Source of the DNA: Thermoplasmatales archaeon ex4484_6
GTDB lineage: Archaea > Thermoplasmatota > Penumbrarchaeia > Penumbrarchaeales > Penumbrarchaeaceae
Length of the DNA stretch: 16,566 bases
NCBI GenBank assembly: GCA_002254385.1
Contig: NJDO01000029.1
Coordinates: forward strand, 1 to 16,566
Reading direction: 5' to 3'
Numbering within the stretch: the first letter of the stretch is position 1; each line of letters begins with the position of its first letter. The notes below the pieces were generated by a model. It searched no databases, had not been told where the DNA came from, and saw only the letters and a program-made list of their open reading frames with translations. Below are positions 7,312 to 15,569 of the stretch, one piece after another. A program made the position numbers and the translations under genes.

Positions 7312-7692
7312 ATGGCTCTCTGGCAGGGAAGATCTAGAAGAAAGAGCACTGGTGGTCGCTACCGACTTCACAGGGGAAAGAGAAAATCCGAGATCGGTAG
7401 GGAACAACAGATAACCGTCGTGGGCAAGACCACTAGGAAAAGGGTCAAGACCGCAGGCGGGAATCTGAAATTCAGGGTTCTCACATCCGATGTGGCGAAC
7501 ATCCATGATCCAAAGAAGAACAAGACATTCAAAGCCACAATCAAAACAGTGCTCGAGAATCCTGCCAATCCTCACTATGTTAGAAGGAACATAATAACAA
7601 AGGGAGCCATCATCGACACGAACAAAGGGAAGGCAAGGGTAACATCGAGACCGGGTCAGGACGGTGTTATCAACGCCGTTCTTCTGAAATGA
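7312..7692 (+). CDS. rps8e: 30S ribosomal protein S8e
   Basis: This 126-residue protein is an archaeal/eukaryotic small-subunit ribosomal protein with no bacterial counterpart. It begins MALWQGRSRRKSTGGRYR, the hallmark S8e N-terminus, followed by HRGKRKSEIGRE. It contains the conserved ENPANPHYVRRNIITKGAII segment near 83-102 and closes with a short RVTSRPGQDGVINAVLLK strand. It is strongly basic and of normal length. ATG 7312 is preferred to the GTG at 7303 because AAGGTGA lies five bases before it and MALWQG is the family start. It leads a two-gene unit with srp19, which begins 21 bases after its stop. Confidence 0.97.
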   Translation: MALWQGRSRRKSTGGRYRLHRGKRKSEIGREQQITVVGKTTRKRVKTAGGNLKFRVLTSDVANIHDPKKNKTFKATIKTVLENPANPHYVRRNIITKGAIIDTNKGKARVTSRPGQDGVINAVLLK

Positions 7693-7713
7693 ACGTAAGA
7701 GGGATGTTCTTTC

Positions 7714-8004
7714 ATGGCCAGAAGAGAGTATAATGACATAATTCTCTGGCCTGAGTATTTCGATTCCGGGATATCCAGGAAAAAAGGCAGAAGGGTCAGT
7801 AAGGAACTTTCCGTAACGTCACCTTCGTGTGAAGATATTTTCAATGTATGCAGAAGACTATCCCTGAACCCCGAACTGGAAAAGGGCAGGGCCCATCCAT
7901 CGAGATGGTACGACCCCAAAGGAAGAGTAAAGGTCATGAAGAAGTTCTCAAAGTCAGAGACGATAATAAAGGTGGCAAAAGCTCTCTCTTCGAGAAAAAA
8001 ATGA
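7714..8004 (+). CDS. srp19: Signal recognition particle protein SRP19
   Basis: SRP19 binds the 7S RNA of the archaeal signal recognition particle and prepares it to receive SRP54, which then targets membrane and secreted proteins. The 96-residue protein shows the family start IILWPEYFDSGISRKKGRRV (9-28), followed by SPSCEDIFNVCRRLSLNP and a basic C-terminus (KVAKALSSRKK) expected to contact RNA. Length is typical for archaeal SRP19. GAGGGATG at about 7700-7707 serves as the ribosome site. It follows rps8e closely and is probably co-transcribed with it. The next gene, ppdK, has its own promoter. Confidence 0.95.
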   Translation: MARREYNDIILWPEYFDSGISRKKGRRVSKELSVTSPSCEDIFNVCRRLSLNPELEKGRAHPSRWYDPKGRVKVMKKFSKSETIIKVAKALSSRKK

Positions 8005-8029
8005 ACAATCGTTAGAATACGGTTAACAA

Positions 8030-8062
8030 GATGGTCCATTCCAGACGGACATTGATACCATC
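8030..8062. repeat. Imperfect inverted repeat upstream of the ppdK promoter
   Basis: GATGGTCC (8030-8037) faces GGAC (8047-8050) and ACCATC (8057-8062), giving nested six-base and four-base arms about 20 bases before the ppdK TATA box. The position would suit a regulator site, but the arms are short and may be chance. Confidence 0.2.
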
Positions 8063-8081
8063 ATCATGCTTCAGTCATCGA

Positions 8082-8090
8082 TTATAAATA
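8082..8090 (+). promoter_or_regulatory. TATA box of ppdK
   Basis: TTATAAATA lies about 40 bases before the ATG at 8126. A start near 8111 would give a leader of about 15 bases carrying GGAAGTGA (8114-8121). This supports ATG 8126 over the upstream in-frame ATG at 8066, which lies before the box. Confidence 0.6.
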
Positions 8091-8125
8091 TCAGTGGTAA
8101 TTTCGGTCAAACCGGAAGTGAAACC

Positions 8126-10834
8126 ATGGAAGAAGCGAACAAGTTCGTTTACATGTTCGAAGAGGGAAACAAGGACATGAAGAACCTTCTTGGAGGAAAA
8201 GGTGCCAATCTGGCTGAGATGACCAGGATCGGGATCCCGGTTCCACCCGGTTTCACAATAACGACCGAAGTATGCAACCTGTTCTACAATGCCGATGGGA
8301 CATTCCCGGAAATCGTAAGGGAACAGGTCCATGAAGCGATAAGAAAACTTGAAACCGAAATGGGTTTGAATTTCGGTGATGCAGAAGCTCCATTATTGTT
8401 ATCGGTAAGATCGGGAGCAAGGGTTTCCATGCCAGGAATGATGGATACCATACTTAATCTGGGGATTAACGAATCCGTGGTGGAGGGACTCGTAGAAAGG
8501 ACGAACGATCCCAGATTTGCCTGGGATTCATACCGGCGTTTCATCCAGATGTACGGAGATGTGGTCCTCGGAATGAAACCCGAAAATAAGGACGAGGAGG
8601 ATCCTTTCGAGGTTGAAATCCAGCGAATGAAATCGGAAAAAGGTGTGGAATCCGATCTGGAACTTACCTGGCAGGACTTGAGAGAGCTTTCGAATATATT
8701 TAAGAAACTCATCGAGGATGTAAAAAAGGTTGCTTTTCCGGAGGACCCTTGGGAGCAGCTGTGGGGAGCGATTACTTCCGTATTCGGATCGTGGAACAAT
8801 GAAAGGGCCATTAAATACAGACAGATGAACAACATTCCTTCCGAATGGGGTACTGCTGTCAATGTCCAGACCATGGTATTCGGAAATATGGGGGATAACT
8901 GCGCCACCGGTGTTGCCTTCACAAGGGACCCGGCAACAGGTGAGAAGATTTTCTTCGGTGAATACCTTACAAATGCACAGGGTGAGGATGTCGTTGCAGG
9001 GATACGAACTCCTCTTCAGGTCACCATGGAAGGTTCCATCAGATGGGCCAAGACAAACAATATATCGGAAGAGATCAGGAAAAGGGATTATCTGTCCCTG
9101 GAGGAAAGGATGCCTGAGGTCTACGGGGAACTTGAAAACATATACAGAAAATTGGAGAGGCATTACAGGGATATGCAGGATATCGAGTTCACGGTACAGA
9201 ACGGGAAACTGTGGCTTCTCCAGACGAGAACAGGAAAAAGGACCGCTGCCGCAGCTGTTCGTATTGCTGTAGACATGGTGGATGAAGGAATGATAGACAA
9301 GAAGACCGCCGTGTTGAGAATAGAACCTTCACAGATAGATCAGCTTCTGCATCCTGCATTCGATCCACAAGCGAAGAGGACCGTTCTAGCAAGAGGACTC
9401 CCAGCTTCACCAGGAGCGGCAAGTGGACGTGTAGTTTTCAATGCAGAAGATGCTGAGGAATGGGTTGAAAATGGAAGAAAGGTCATTCTAGTCAGAATCG
9501 AGACATCTCCGGAGGATATTGGCGGGATGAAATCCGCAGAAGGTATTCTGACGGCAAGAGGTGGAATGACCAGTCACGCTGCTGTGGTGGCCCGCGGTAT
9601 GGGAAAATGCTGCGTATCTGGCTGCGGTTCCCTAAGAATCGACTACAGAAAAAGGGAGATCTCTGTTTCGGAAATCACCATCAAGGAGGGGGACTGGATA
9701 TCCATCGATGGATCAACGGGAGAGGTCATGCTCGGAAAACTCGATACGATACCTCCGGGTATAGGCGGTCATTTCGCACAACTTATGTCATGGGCAGATG
9801 AATTCAGAAAATTGGGAGTAAGGGCAAATGCCGACACGGTGGAGGATTCAAGGACCGCAAGGGAGTTCGGTGCTGAGGGGATCGGTCTCTGCAGGACAGA
9901 ACACATGTTCTTCGAGGGAGAGAGGATAACCACCATGAGGGAGATGATCCTGGCCGGGGATGAGAAGGGAAGAAGAATGGCACTGGATAAACTGCTTCCC
10001 ATGCAGAGGTCCGATTTCGAGGGGATCTTCCGGGAAATGGATGGTCTTCCTGTCACCATCAGACTTCTCGATCCTCCCCTTCATGAATTCCTTCCACATG
10101 ATCCGGATTCTTCGAGAGAAGTTGCAGAAGAATTGGGTATTGCCTTAGAGGAGATAATGAGAAGGACCGAGTCACTTAAGGAGTTCAATCCGATGCTGGG
10201 TCATAGAGGCTGCAGGCTTGGTATCACCTATCCCGAGATCACTCAAATGCAGACAAGAGCCATAATCGAAGCTGCATGCAGGATGAAGAGAAAGGGAATC
10301 AATGTCATTCCCGAGATAATGGTTCCTCTTGTGGGAAAGAAGGAAGAGCTTGAAATGCAGAGACGATTGATAGAGGAGACAGCCTTGACAGTGATGTCGG
10401 AGAACGGAATGAAGATAGATTACAAGGTGGGAACGATGATAGAGATCCCGAGAGCCGCCCTGACTGCTGATGAGATAGCGGGATCGGCAGATTTCTTTTC
10501 CTTCGGAACCAATGATCTGACTCAGATGACGTTCGGGTATTCCCGGGATGACTCGGGCTCATTCCTTCCCGAATATGTTGAGAAAGGGATCCTCGATCAG
10601 GACCCGTTCAGATCCATAGATAAGACGGGAGTTGGAAAACTCGTGAAAATGGGAACTGAACTCGGAAGAAGGGCAAACCCCGGATTGAAGATAGGCATAT
10701 GCGGTGAACACGGAGGCGACCCCACGTCCATTTACTTTTTCAACGAGGTCCCCCTCGATTATGTGAGCTGTTCACCATACAGGGTTCCCGTTGCAAGGCT
10801 CGCAGCTGCCCATGCATCCATCGGATCTTCCTAG
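8126..10834 (+). CDS. ppdK: Pyruvate, phosphate dikinase
   Basis: PPDK reversibly converts ATP, phosphate and pyruvate to AMP, pyrophosphate and PEP, and can serve gluconeogenesis or glycolysis. The 902-residue product has the three expected parts. The N-terminal ATP-grasp domain starts KFVYMFEEG and includes LLGGKGANLAEM and SVRSGARVSMPGMMDTILN. The central phosphohistidine domain contains LTARGGMTSHAAVVARGMG, with catalytic H484 and the nearby threonine conserved. The C-terminal PEP-binding barrel includes GIGLCRTEHMFF, LGHRGCRLG, FFSFGTNDLTQMTFGYSRDD and GICGEHGGDP, with the active-site cysteine C859. The long linker with NPMLGHRG and the tetranucleotide-like SGAR motif distinguish it from PEP synthase. 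Length is normal. It is transcribed alone, and the next gene is convergent. Confidence 0.97.
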   Translation: MEEANKFVYMFEEGNKDMKNLLGGKGANLAEMTRIGIPVPPGFTITTEVCNLFYNADGTFPEIVREQVHEAIRKLETEMGLNFGDAEAPLLLSVRSGARVSMPGMMDTILNLGINESVVEGLVERTNDPRFAWDSYRRFIQMYGDVVLGMKPENKDEEDPFEVEIQRMKSEKGVESDLELTWQDLRELSNIFKKLIEDVKKVAFPEDPWEQLWGAITSVFGSWNNERAIKYRQMNNIPSEWGTAVNVQTMVFGNMGDNCATGVAFTRDPATGEKIFFGEYLTNAQGEDVVAGIRTPLQVTMEGSIRWAKTNNISEEIRKRDYLSLEERMPEVYGELENIYRKLERHYRDMQDIEFTVQNGKLWLLQTRTGKRTAAAAVRIAVDMVDEGMIDKKTAVLRIEPSQIDQLLHPAFDPQAKRTVLARGLPASPGAASGRVVFNAEDAEEWVENGRKVILVRIETSPEDIGGMKSAEGILTARGGMTSHAAVVARGMGKCCVSGCGSLRIDYRKREISVSEITIKEGDWISIDGSTGEVMLGKLDTIPPGIGGHFAQLMSWADEFRKLGVRANADTVEDSRTAREFGAEGIGLCRTEHMFFEGERITTMREMILAGDEKGRRMALDKLLPMQRSDFEGIFREMDGLPVTIRLLDPPLHEFLPHDPDSSREVAEELGIALEEIMRRTESLKEFNPMLGHRGCRLGITYPEITQMQTRAIIEAACRMKRKGINVIPEIMVPLVGKKEELEMQRRLIEETALTVMSENGMKIDYKVGTMIEIPRAALTADEIAGSADFFSFGTNDLTQMTFGYSRDDSGSFLPEYVEKGILDQDPFRSIDKTGVGKLVKMGTELGRRANPGLKIGICGEHGGDPTSIYFFNEVPLDYVSCSPYRVPVARLAAAHASIGSS

Positions 10835-10892
10835 CAGTTATGAAGACACATTCCGATATGGACAACAGAAAATGCCGAATCCGATCATTTGA

Positions 10893-11852
10893 CTATCTCA
10901 AAGATACCCAGTCATCGACCGGGTTTATGGAACCGCACCTCGAGCATTTGATGTTGCTGCTCATCCTTATGGAGCACTGAACACATCTGTTCCTCCCGAT
11001 GGGGGTCAATGATCTGCAGTTCGGGCATCTTACAAGGAACTCCTCATCCCTGGGACACCAGTAAAAGGAACGAGGTGAATCGCACGATGGACATTTCTTG
11101 ACTTCCTTTTGTAAAGGGCCGTCACATAAAGGACATTTCTGCTCCTTCTCGATCTGCCTTCTCATCTTCGTGAATTTCATGTTCCCCTTTGATATGTTGA
11201 CAGCAAGATTTCGGAAGAAGCCCCCGTCCGTCATGAATTCAACATGAGGAGCTTTGAATCTGTCCTCGGGATAGCCGGAAAGATACAGAAGGCACAATAT
11301 CATCATGAGTTCGGCAATGAAGTAAAGAGCCTTGTAAAGCCAGGGCGTCCCCAGGGATTCGTCCGCCCATCTTATCCATCCAACTATACTGAAAACAGCT
11401 GACCAGTAGAAGAGGAAAAGCACTATGAAATAGAGTCCCATGGGCACATAGGTTCCCTCAAGAGCTATGAGGTCCCTCCTCTCCTTTAGAAAATACCAGA
11501 GGTATCCGGTAAGAAGGAAGGCTCCAGCCAGTACGGAATATCCGAGAATGAGAAGGAAGAAATTCCCATGTCTCTCGTAGATGGAAAAGGATATGAATCC
11601 CCCGATTATTATAAGCACATATATACCGGACAACCATAAAACAATGAAGAAATATCTTTCAAGCCTTCTGTAAAGCAGCAAGAACCCCATCAATCCCAGG
11701 GAAGCCCAGCCAAAAAAAGTGATGAGACCATTCCCCATGCTCATGATGAGGGAGAGAAAAAGCATAAGAAAAGCTCCCCATTTCAACTGGGAGGTTCTCT
11801 CGTACTTCATTCTATCCCACCATTTATTCATGGTGGAATAAGGCCAGACCAT
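10893..11852 (-). CDS. Multi-pass membrane protein with C-terminal zinc-ribbon cysteine cluster, function unknown
   Basis: I do not recognise this family. The 319-residue protein has about six hydrophobic segments between residues 23 and 205 (examples: GAFLMLFLSLIMSMG, FFIVLWLSGIYVLIIIGGF, GLYFIVLFLFYWSAVFSIVG). A soluble tail of about 100 residues follows, rich in paired cysteines: CPLC, CPSC, CPNC, CVQC and CSRC plus an isolated C in YWCPRDEEF. These should form two or three rubredoxin-like zinc ribbons, probably on the cytoplasmic side. The start at ATG 11852 is uncertain; TATTTCT 25 bases before it would make the mRNA leaderless. ATG 11831 is possible, and the longer frame to 12011 would overlap the divergent gene. 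The neighbour across the 102-base gap is a small protein that also carries a zinc-finger-like CxxC. Confidence 0.72.
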   Translation of the reverse strand: MVWPYSTMNKWWDRMKYERTSQLKWGAFLMLFLSLIMSMGNGLITFFGWASLGLMGFLLLYRRLERYFFIVLWLSGIYVLIIIGGFISFSIYERHGNFFLLILGYSVLAGAFLLTGYLWYFLKERRDLIALEGTYVPMGLYFIVLFLFYWSAVFSIVGWIRWADESLGTPWLYKALYFIAELMMILCLLYLSGYPEDRFKAPHVEFMTDGGFFRNLAVNISKGNMKFTKMRRQIEKEQKCPLCDGPLQKEVKKCPSCDSPRSFYWCPRDEEFLVRCPNCRSLTPIGRNRCVQCSIRMSSNIKCSRCGSINPVDDWVSLR

Positions 11853-11954
11853 GTGCAAGTATCTAGGATTGTCAAGAAATAGGTTTCGGTCGAATCTTGA
11901 TGATACCGAAGGAATCGGACAATCCTGAAATAGGATATGTCCTTTCGGGCTTCC

Positions 11955-12392
11955 ATGGAGAATGAAGACGACGACAGGATCGGCGTTCCCTGTGAACATG
12001 AGGAAACCCATCCCGATAAGTCAATATGGGTTAAACCATCCCCCAGTGAAAGAATTCATTCCCCTGCCCAGAGAAGACCTTACTGCAAATATTGTGGTCG
12101 GATAAAGTATACAGGCAGCGCCAGAGCGAAAAAGATGGGGTTTTACATCAATGTCCTGAAGGAGCTTCAAAGAAAGGTTGAGGTCCTTTACAGAAGAAAA
12201 AGGACCAATCACAGACTGACGAAAGTCCAGATAAGGTTAATACTGAAGGAGCTCGAGTCGGATGAGGATTTTCGGGACAGATTCTCAAACAACAGATACA
12301 ATCAATGGACCCATTTCAAGGAGGTGGTGGGCCGTTACTGCGGCATCGACGAAGAACTAATGGAACAGGTCCTTAGGGAACTCAAAGGATAA
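11955..12392 (+). CDS. Small zinc-finger-like protein, function unknown
   Basis: I do not recognise this 145-residue protein. Its N-terminal third is acidic and contains C13, H15, H19 and then CKYCG (C44, C47), which could make a single zinc site. The rest is helical and charged: KKMGFYINVLKELQRKV, then RRKRTNHRLTKVQIRLILKEL, and a C-terminal VVGRYCGIDEELMEQVLREL. The basic helical middle would suit nucleic-acid or ribosome binding, but that is inference. ATG 11955 is chosen because an AAATAGG box lies about 24 bases upstream (leaderless pattern); ATG 11937 would add six residues. It is divergent from the zinc-ribbon membrane protein and is followed after 54 bases by a TPR gene that has its own TATA box. 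Confidence 0.62.
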   Translation: MENEDDDRIGVPCEHEETHPDKSIWVKPSPSERIHSPAQRRPYCKYCGRIKYTGSARAKKMGFYINVLKELQRKVEVLYRRKRTNHRLTKVQIRLILKELESDEDFRDRFSNNRYNQWTHFKEVVGRYCGIDEELMEQVLRELKG

Positions 12393-12405
12393 CCGAAGCG
12401 TCATG

Positions 12406-12413
12406 TTTTTATC
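12406..12413 (+). promoter_or_regulatory. TATA box of the small TPR gene
   Basis: TTTTTATC at this site predicts a start near 12434, just ahead of the ribosome site GGTGG (12436-12440) and the ATG at 12447. Confidence 0.5.
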
Positions 12414-12446
12414 CCAAGGGATATGTAAAGGTACCGGTGGAACCCA

Positions 12447-12953
12447 ATGACCTCCGATGAGATCAGCAAAGCAATTGACAAGGCAAACATGCAAATGGCA
12501 GCCGGAGAATACAGCAAGGCTTACAATGTTCTGAAAAAACTTGCAAAGGCTTACCCGGATACCGCCGAGGCATGGTTCATGATGGCGGAGGCTTCTGTTG
12601 GAATCCCAAAGCTCACCATCCAGGAAATAGCTTCTTTTTACCAGAAAGCGTGTGATCTGGCACCTGACAATCCTCTCTATTTTGCGAGTTACGGCAATTT
12701 CTGCTTCGAGAACGGAATCCTGAAGAAGGGAGAGGAATGCTTTTTAAAGGCGGCTGAACTGGATGATGAGAACTCTGCCGTTTACCTCTCGGATCTTGCA
12801 ACATCCTATTTCTTCTCTGCAAGGAATTTTCGGAATCATTATCCGAATCTTTCGGATGACGATATACTGAAGACCTCTCTAAGATACATCCTGATGGCCT
12901 TCAACATAGACAAGGAAAAGGCTATCACTCTCCTTGGAAGTATCGAGACATGA
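12447..12953 (+). CDS. Short TPR-repeat protein
   Basis: This 168-residue protein contains about three to four TPR-like helical pairs: AIDKANMQMAAGEYSKAYNVLKKL (9-32), AWFMMAEASVGI through SFYQKACDLAPDNP (near 42-75), YFASYGNFCFENGILKKGEECF (78-99), and a last helical segment with YILMAFNIDKEKAITLLGSIE. Both the A-G-Y spacing and the DPN-type turns fit the repeat. No membrane segment or enzyme domain is visible, so it is likely a soluble protein-binding adaptor. It is far shorter than the TPR protein at 3254-4633 and not an obvious copy of it. A GGTGG ribosome site precedes the ATG. The partner is not evident. Confidence 0.75.
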   Translation: MTSDEISKAIDKANMQMAAGEYSKAYNVLKKLAKAYPDTAEAWFMMAEASVGIPKLTIQEIASFYQKACDLAPDNPLYFASYGNFCFENGILKKGEECFLKAAELDDENSAVYLSDLATSYFFSARNFRNHYPNLSDDDILKTSLRYILMAFNIDKEKAITLLGSIET

Positions 12954-13052
12954 ACTCGAAGTTGAAATTTCATTTCGATGATCCGACGGTTTCCTGCAAA
13001 TGGAGTCCTTTCAAACAAACATATTCTCCATAATCAATATTTACATGTAGCC

Positions 13053-13059
13053 TTTATAG
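13053..13059 (+). promoter_or_regulatory. TATA box of the M50 protease gene
   Basis: TTTATAG in CCTTTATAGG places the transcript start near 13081, giving a leader of only about seven bases before the ATG at 13088. It sits in a 134-base gene-free gap (12954-13087) in which nothing else was recognised. Confidence 0.5.
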
Positions 13060-13087
13060 GTTCTGTTCCGCATCATGGGGAAACCGT

Positions 13088-13783
13088 ATGTCATTGTTCG
13101 ATATAGAGAGACCATCATACGCTTATGATCCCAGAAGGGGCATAAGATTTTCCGAAGAGGAGAGGAGATCACTCACAATCGCGGTGATCGTTCTGACATT
13201 CTGCTTTGCCGTTGCCTTTTCCAGCAACGGGTTGTTTGATCTCCTTGCAAGAATTTCTCAGAAGGGTTTTCTTTCACGATTCGTCATAACTCTGCTAACA
13301 TCGTTCATTGCGGTCCTGACCGCATTCGTTCTTCACGAAATGGGCCACAAGGTAGTTGCAAATCATTATGGATATCCTGCAGCCTTTTCTTATTCCAGAA
13401 ACGGCCTGATCTTCGCAGCGGTGATATCACTTTTTCTGGGCGTCCTGTTTGCCGCTCCGGGAGCTGTGATCATATACGGGATGCCATCGAAAAGAGAGAA
13501 CGGTATAATATCTCTGGCAGGACCACTCACCAATCTCCTCGTGGCCATGGTTTTCGGGATCATATTTGTTTTTGCCTTCTTCTTTTCTTTCACTTTCGGG
13601 ATCGGTTCGATTCTTGCCAATATAGCATTCATTGTCACCACGATCAACATATTCATCGGTGCCTTCAACATGATTCCGATCGGTATTCTTGATGGTGCGA
13701 AGATCCTCAGATGGAATAAGATAGCCTATTTCATTTTGCTGATGTTCTTTCTTCCGGGCATCATAATCATCTTCATTATTTGA
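13088..13783 (+). CDS. M50-family (site-2 protease type) membrane zinc metalloprotease
   Basis: This 231-residue integral membrane protein belongs to the M50 intramembrane proteases, which cut transmembrane segments of substrates such as membrane-bound regulators. The zinc site is complete: HEMGH at 83-87 inside a hydrophobic segment, and the third ligand in NMIPIGILDG (194-203, D202). It has about six membrane segments (near 29-46, 66-90, 104-130, 143-172, 178-198 and 211-231). A conserved GPLTNLLVAM (145-154) matches the GPxxN motif of the family. There is no PDZ or CBS domain, so this is a minimal form. The cysteine desulfurase gene follows after 19 bases and could be co-transcribed. The substrate is unknown. 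Confidence 0.88.
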   Translation: MSLFDIERPSYAYDPRRGIRFSEEERRSLTIAVIVLTFCFAVAFSSNGLFDLLARISQKGFLSRFVITLLTSFIAVLTAFVLHEMGHKVVANHYGYPAAFSYSRNGLIFAAVISLFLGVLFAAPGAVIIYGMPSKRENGIISLAGPLTNLLVAMVFGIIFVFAFFFSFTFGIGSILANIAFIVTTINIFIGAFNMIPIGILDGAKILRWNKIAYFILLMFFLPGIIIIFII

Positions 13784-13802
13784 TCTCCGTTGAGGTGTGA
13801 GA

Positions 13803-15008
13803 ATGAACGTAGAAAGACTGAGAAAGGACTTTCCCATTCTTGAATCGGAACGATATCCGAACGGGTTGATATACTTTGACAATGCATGTATGACACTCAG
13901 GCCAAAACCCGTCATAGACAAGATAATGGAATATTATACGGAATATTCCGGATGTGGCGGGAGATCCCTTCACAAGATTGCGGGTTTCGTGACGGATGAG
14001 TTCGAGAGATCGAGAGAGATAATCTCGGATTTCATCAATGCATGGGATGTCAACAATGTTATCTACACAAAGAATACAACCGAGGCCATCAATCTTGTCT
14101 CGAGATGCTTTCCTTTCGGAAAGGGTGACAGGGTCATCGGAACGGACCATGAGCATAATTCCAATCTAGTTCCATGGGTCCATTTGCATCAGATGGGAAA
14201 GATAAGGTATGAACCGGTACCGTCCCTGCCCGATAACGAGTTCGATCTTGAGAAATACAGGGAAAAGGTGAAGGGAGCGGCCCTTGTATCCATGGTTCAT
14301 GTATCCAATCTTGACGGATCCAGGATACCGGAGAAGGAAATAATAGAGATCGCCCATGATGAGGGGGCCGTTGTTCTTCTGGACTGCGCTCAATCCATTC
14401 CACACATCCCGGTGGACATGCAGGAATGGGATGTGGATCTTATCGCATTCTCCGGTCACAAGGCATGTGGTCCAACAGGAACAGGGGTTCTTGCGGGAAA
14501 GCCCGAGGTAATTTCCGAGTTAGAACCTTTCCTGATCGGCGGGGATACGGTTTCCGAATCCACATATACCAGTGTGGATTTTCTGGAGGTTCCGAAGAGA
14601 TTCGAGGCAGGTCTTCAACACTATGCCGGTTTCATCGGTCTCGGAGAGGCATTGACATATCTGAAGAGTGTGGGTCTTGATGAGATACATTCTCATGAGG
14701 TAGAACTTAACTCATTTGCCACGGAGCTGTTGAAGGACAAGGTGAGAATATTGGGACCCCGGGATCCAAAAGACAGAGGGGGCATCTTTCCTTTTCAGAT
14801 CGAAGGTTTCAACTCGCATGACATCGCCATGATGCTGGATGAGCTTGCTGATATCGCGATAAGGTCCGGAAGACATTGTGTTCATTCCTGGTTCAACGGA
14901 AAAGGGGAAACCTCCACCGCGCGCGCCTCTTTCTATCTTTACAATACAAAGGACGAGATCAGGAAGATGTCGGATACCCTTGATGATATAATCCGTGATT
15001 TTTCCTGA
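13803..15008 (+). CDS. SufS-like cysteine desulfurase (class V aminotransferase)
   Basis: This PLP enzyme family removes sulfur from cysteine as a persulfide for Fe-S cluster assembly and tRNA thiolation. The 401-residue protein has the expected sites: YFDNACMTLRP (24-34), TKNTTEAINLV, the PLP-contact D194 and Q197 in LLDCAQSIPHIPVD, the Schiff-base lysine K220 in FSGHKACGPTGTG, and the persulfide cysteine C359 in IRSGRHCVHSWFN, in the SufS-type position. The start is ATG 13803, five bases after GAGGTG; an in-frame GTG at 13797 is the alternative. It follows the M50 protease gene closely. No sufBCD, sufU or iscU lies in the window, so the sulfur acceptor is not shown. Selenocysteine lyase activity (same fold) cannot be ruled out. 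Confidence 0.9.
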   Translation: MNVERLRKDFPILESERYPNGLIYFDNACMTLRPKPVIDKIMEYYTEYSGCGGRSLHKIAGFVTDEFERSREIISDFINAWDVNNVIYTKNTTEAINLVSRCFPFGKGDRVIGTDHEHNSNLVPWVHLHQMGKIRYEPVPSLPDNEFDLEKYREKVKGAALVSMVHVSNLDGSRIPEKEIIEIAHDEGAVVLLDCAQSIPHIPVDMQEWDVDLIAFSGHKACGPTGTGVLAGKPEVISELEPFLIGGDTVSESTYTSVDFLEVPKRFEAGLQHYAGFIGLGEALTYLKSVGLDEIHSHEVELNSFATELLKDKVRILGPRDPKDRGGIFPFQIEGFNSHDIAMMLDELADIAIRSGRHCVHSWFNGKGETSTARASFYLYNTKDEIRKMSDTLDDIIRDFS

Positions 15009-15015
15009 TATGCAA

Positions 15016-15025
15016 TATTTAATAT
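15016..15025 (+). promoter_or_regulatory. TATA box upstream of the 15071 gene
   Basis: TATTTAATAT just after the desulfurase stop codon predicts a start near 15045. The ribosome site GGTGG (15061-15065) follows, five bases before the ATG at 15071. Confidence 0.45.
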
Positions 15026-15070
15026 GCTTCTCCTCCATAACATCGATGGAAACGATCAGCGGTGGAACAC

Positions 15071-15529
15071 ATGAAAGAGGAGGAAGATCAGAACCCCTTC
15101 TATGATCAGCTGTGTCAGCTGATAGGTTCCACACAGAAGAGGATAAAATCTTCACCTCATCATTATGCTGCCCTTAGGGAGGATACGATAAACTACATTG
15201 AAGGAGCCTTCTATGCGAACCTTGTAAGACTGTTCCAGAAGAACCTGAACGAGAAATTCTTCAGGGTTGTAAACATGAGCCGGAAGGATAGACAGCAGCT
15301 TCTTGCGATCCTCAGACCTTATTTCGACAGAGCAAATGCCACGTACGAGGAGATATACAACAAGGGAGAGGTGGATTTCCAGATGTACCAGGACTTCAGA
15401 CGGGCCATTTACGAGTTCGGGGATGATGCATACTGGCTTCTTCTTGGAGTTGAAAGGTACGCGGATGTGATAAGGTGTGAACACCGGATCATCCAGTTCA
15501 AGAACGAACTTCTGGACATGGAAAGATGA
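15071..15529 (+). CDS. Small helical protein, function unknown
   Basis: I do not recognise this 152-residue protein. It looks wholly alpha-helical, with no signal peptide, no membrane span and no metal-binding cluster (two isolated cysteines only). It is rich in aromatic and charged residues: NPFYDQLCQLIG, YIEGAFYANLVRLFQ, LLAILRPYFDRANATYEEIY, FRRAIYEFGDDAYWLLLGVERY. This composition fits a soluble helical bundle. The coding frame is supported by a GGTGG ribosome site at the right distance from the ATG, its own TATA box, and codon use like its neighbours. An in-frame GTG at 15062 would add three residues but leaves no spacing for the ribosome site. It lies between the cysteine desulfurase and the CmpB-like gene. 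Confidence 0.65.
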   Translation: MKEEEDQNPFYDQLCQLIGSTQKRIKSSPHHYAALREDTINYIEGAFYANLVRLFQKNLNEKFFRVVNMSRKDRQQLLAILRPYFDRANATYEEIYNKGEVDFQMYQDFRRAIYEFGDDAYWLLLGVERYADVIRCEHRIIQFKNELLDMER

Positions 15530-15569
15530 TCGGTCCTTTCTTCCCTCGATGAGCTTCCGGGAGTGAAGT

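Noticed and set aside
8284..9163. Two overlapping minus-strand frames of more than 200 residues within ppdK
   Set aside because: They are antisense to a highly conserved enzyme and have the serine-rich composition typical of reverse-complement shadows.
11853..12011. N-terminal extension of the zinc-ribbon membrane protein to 12011
   Set aside because: It would overlap the divergent gene on the other strand and adds a stretch without membrane or domain character; ATG 11852 is the better start.
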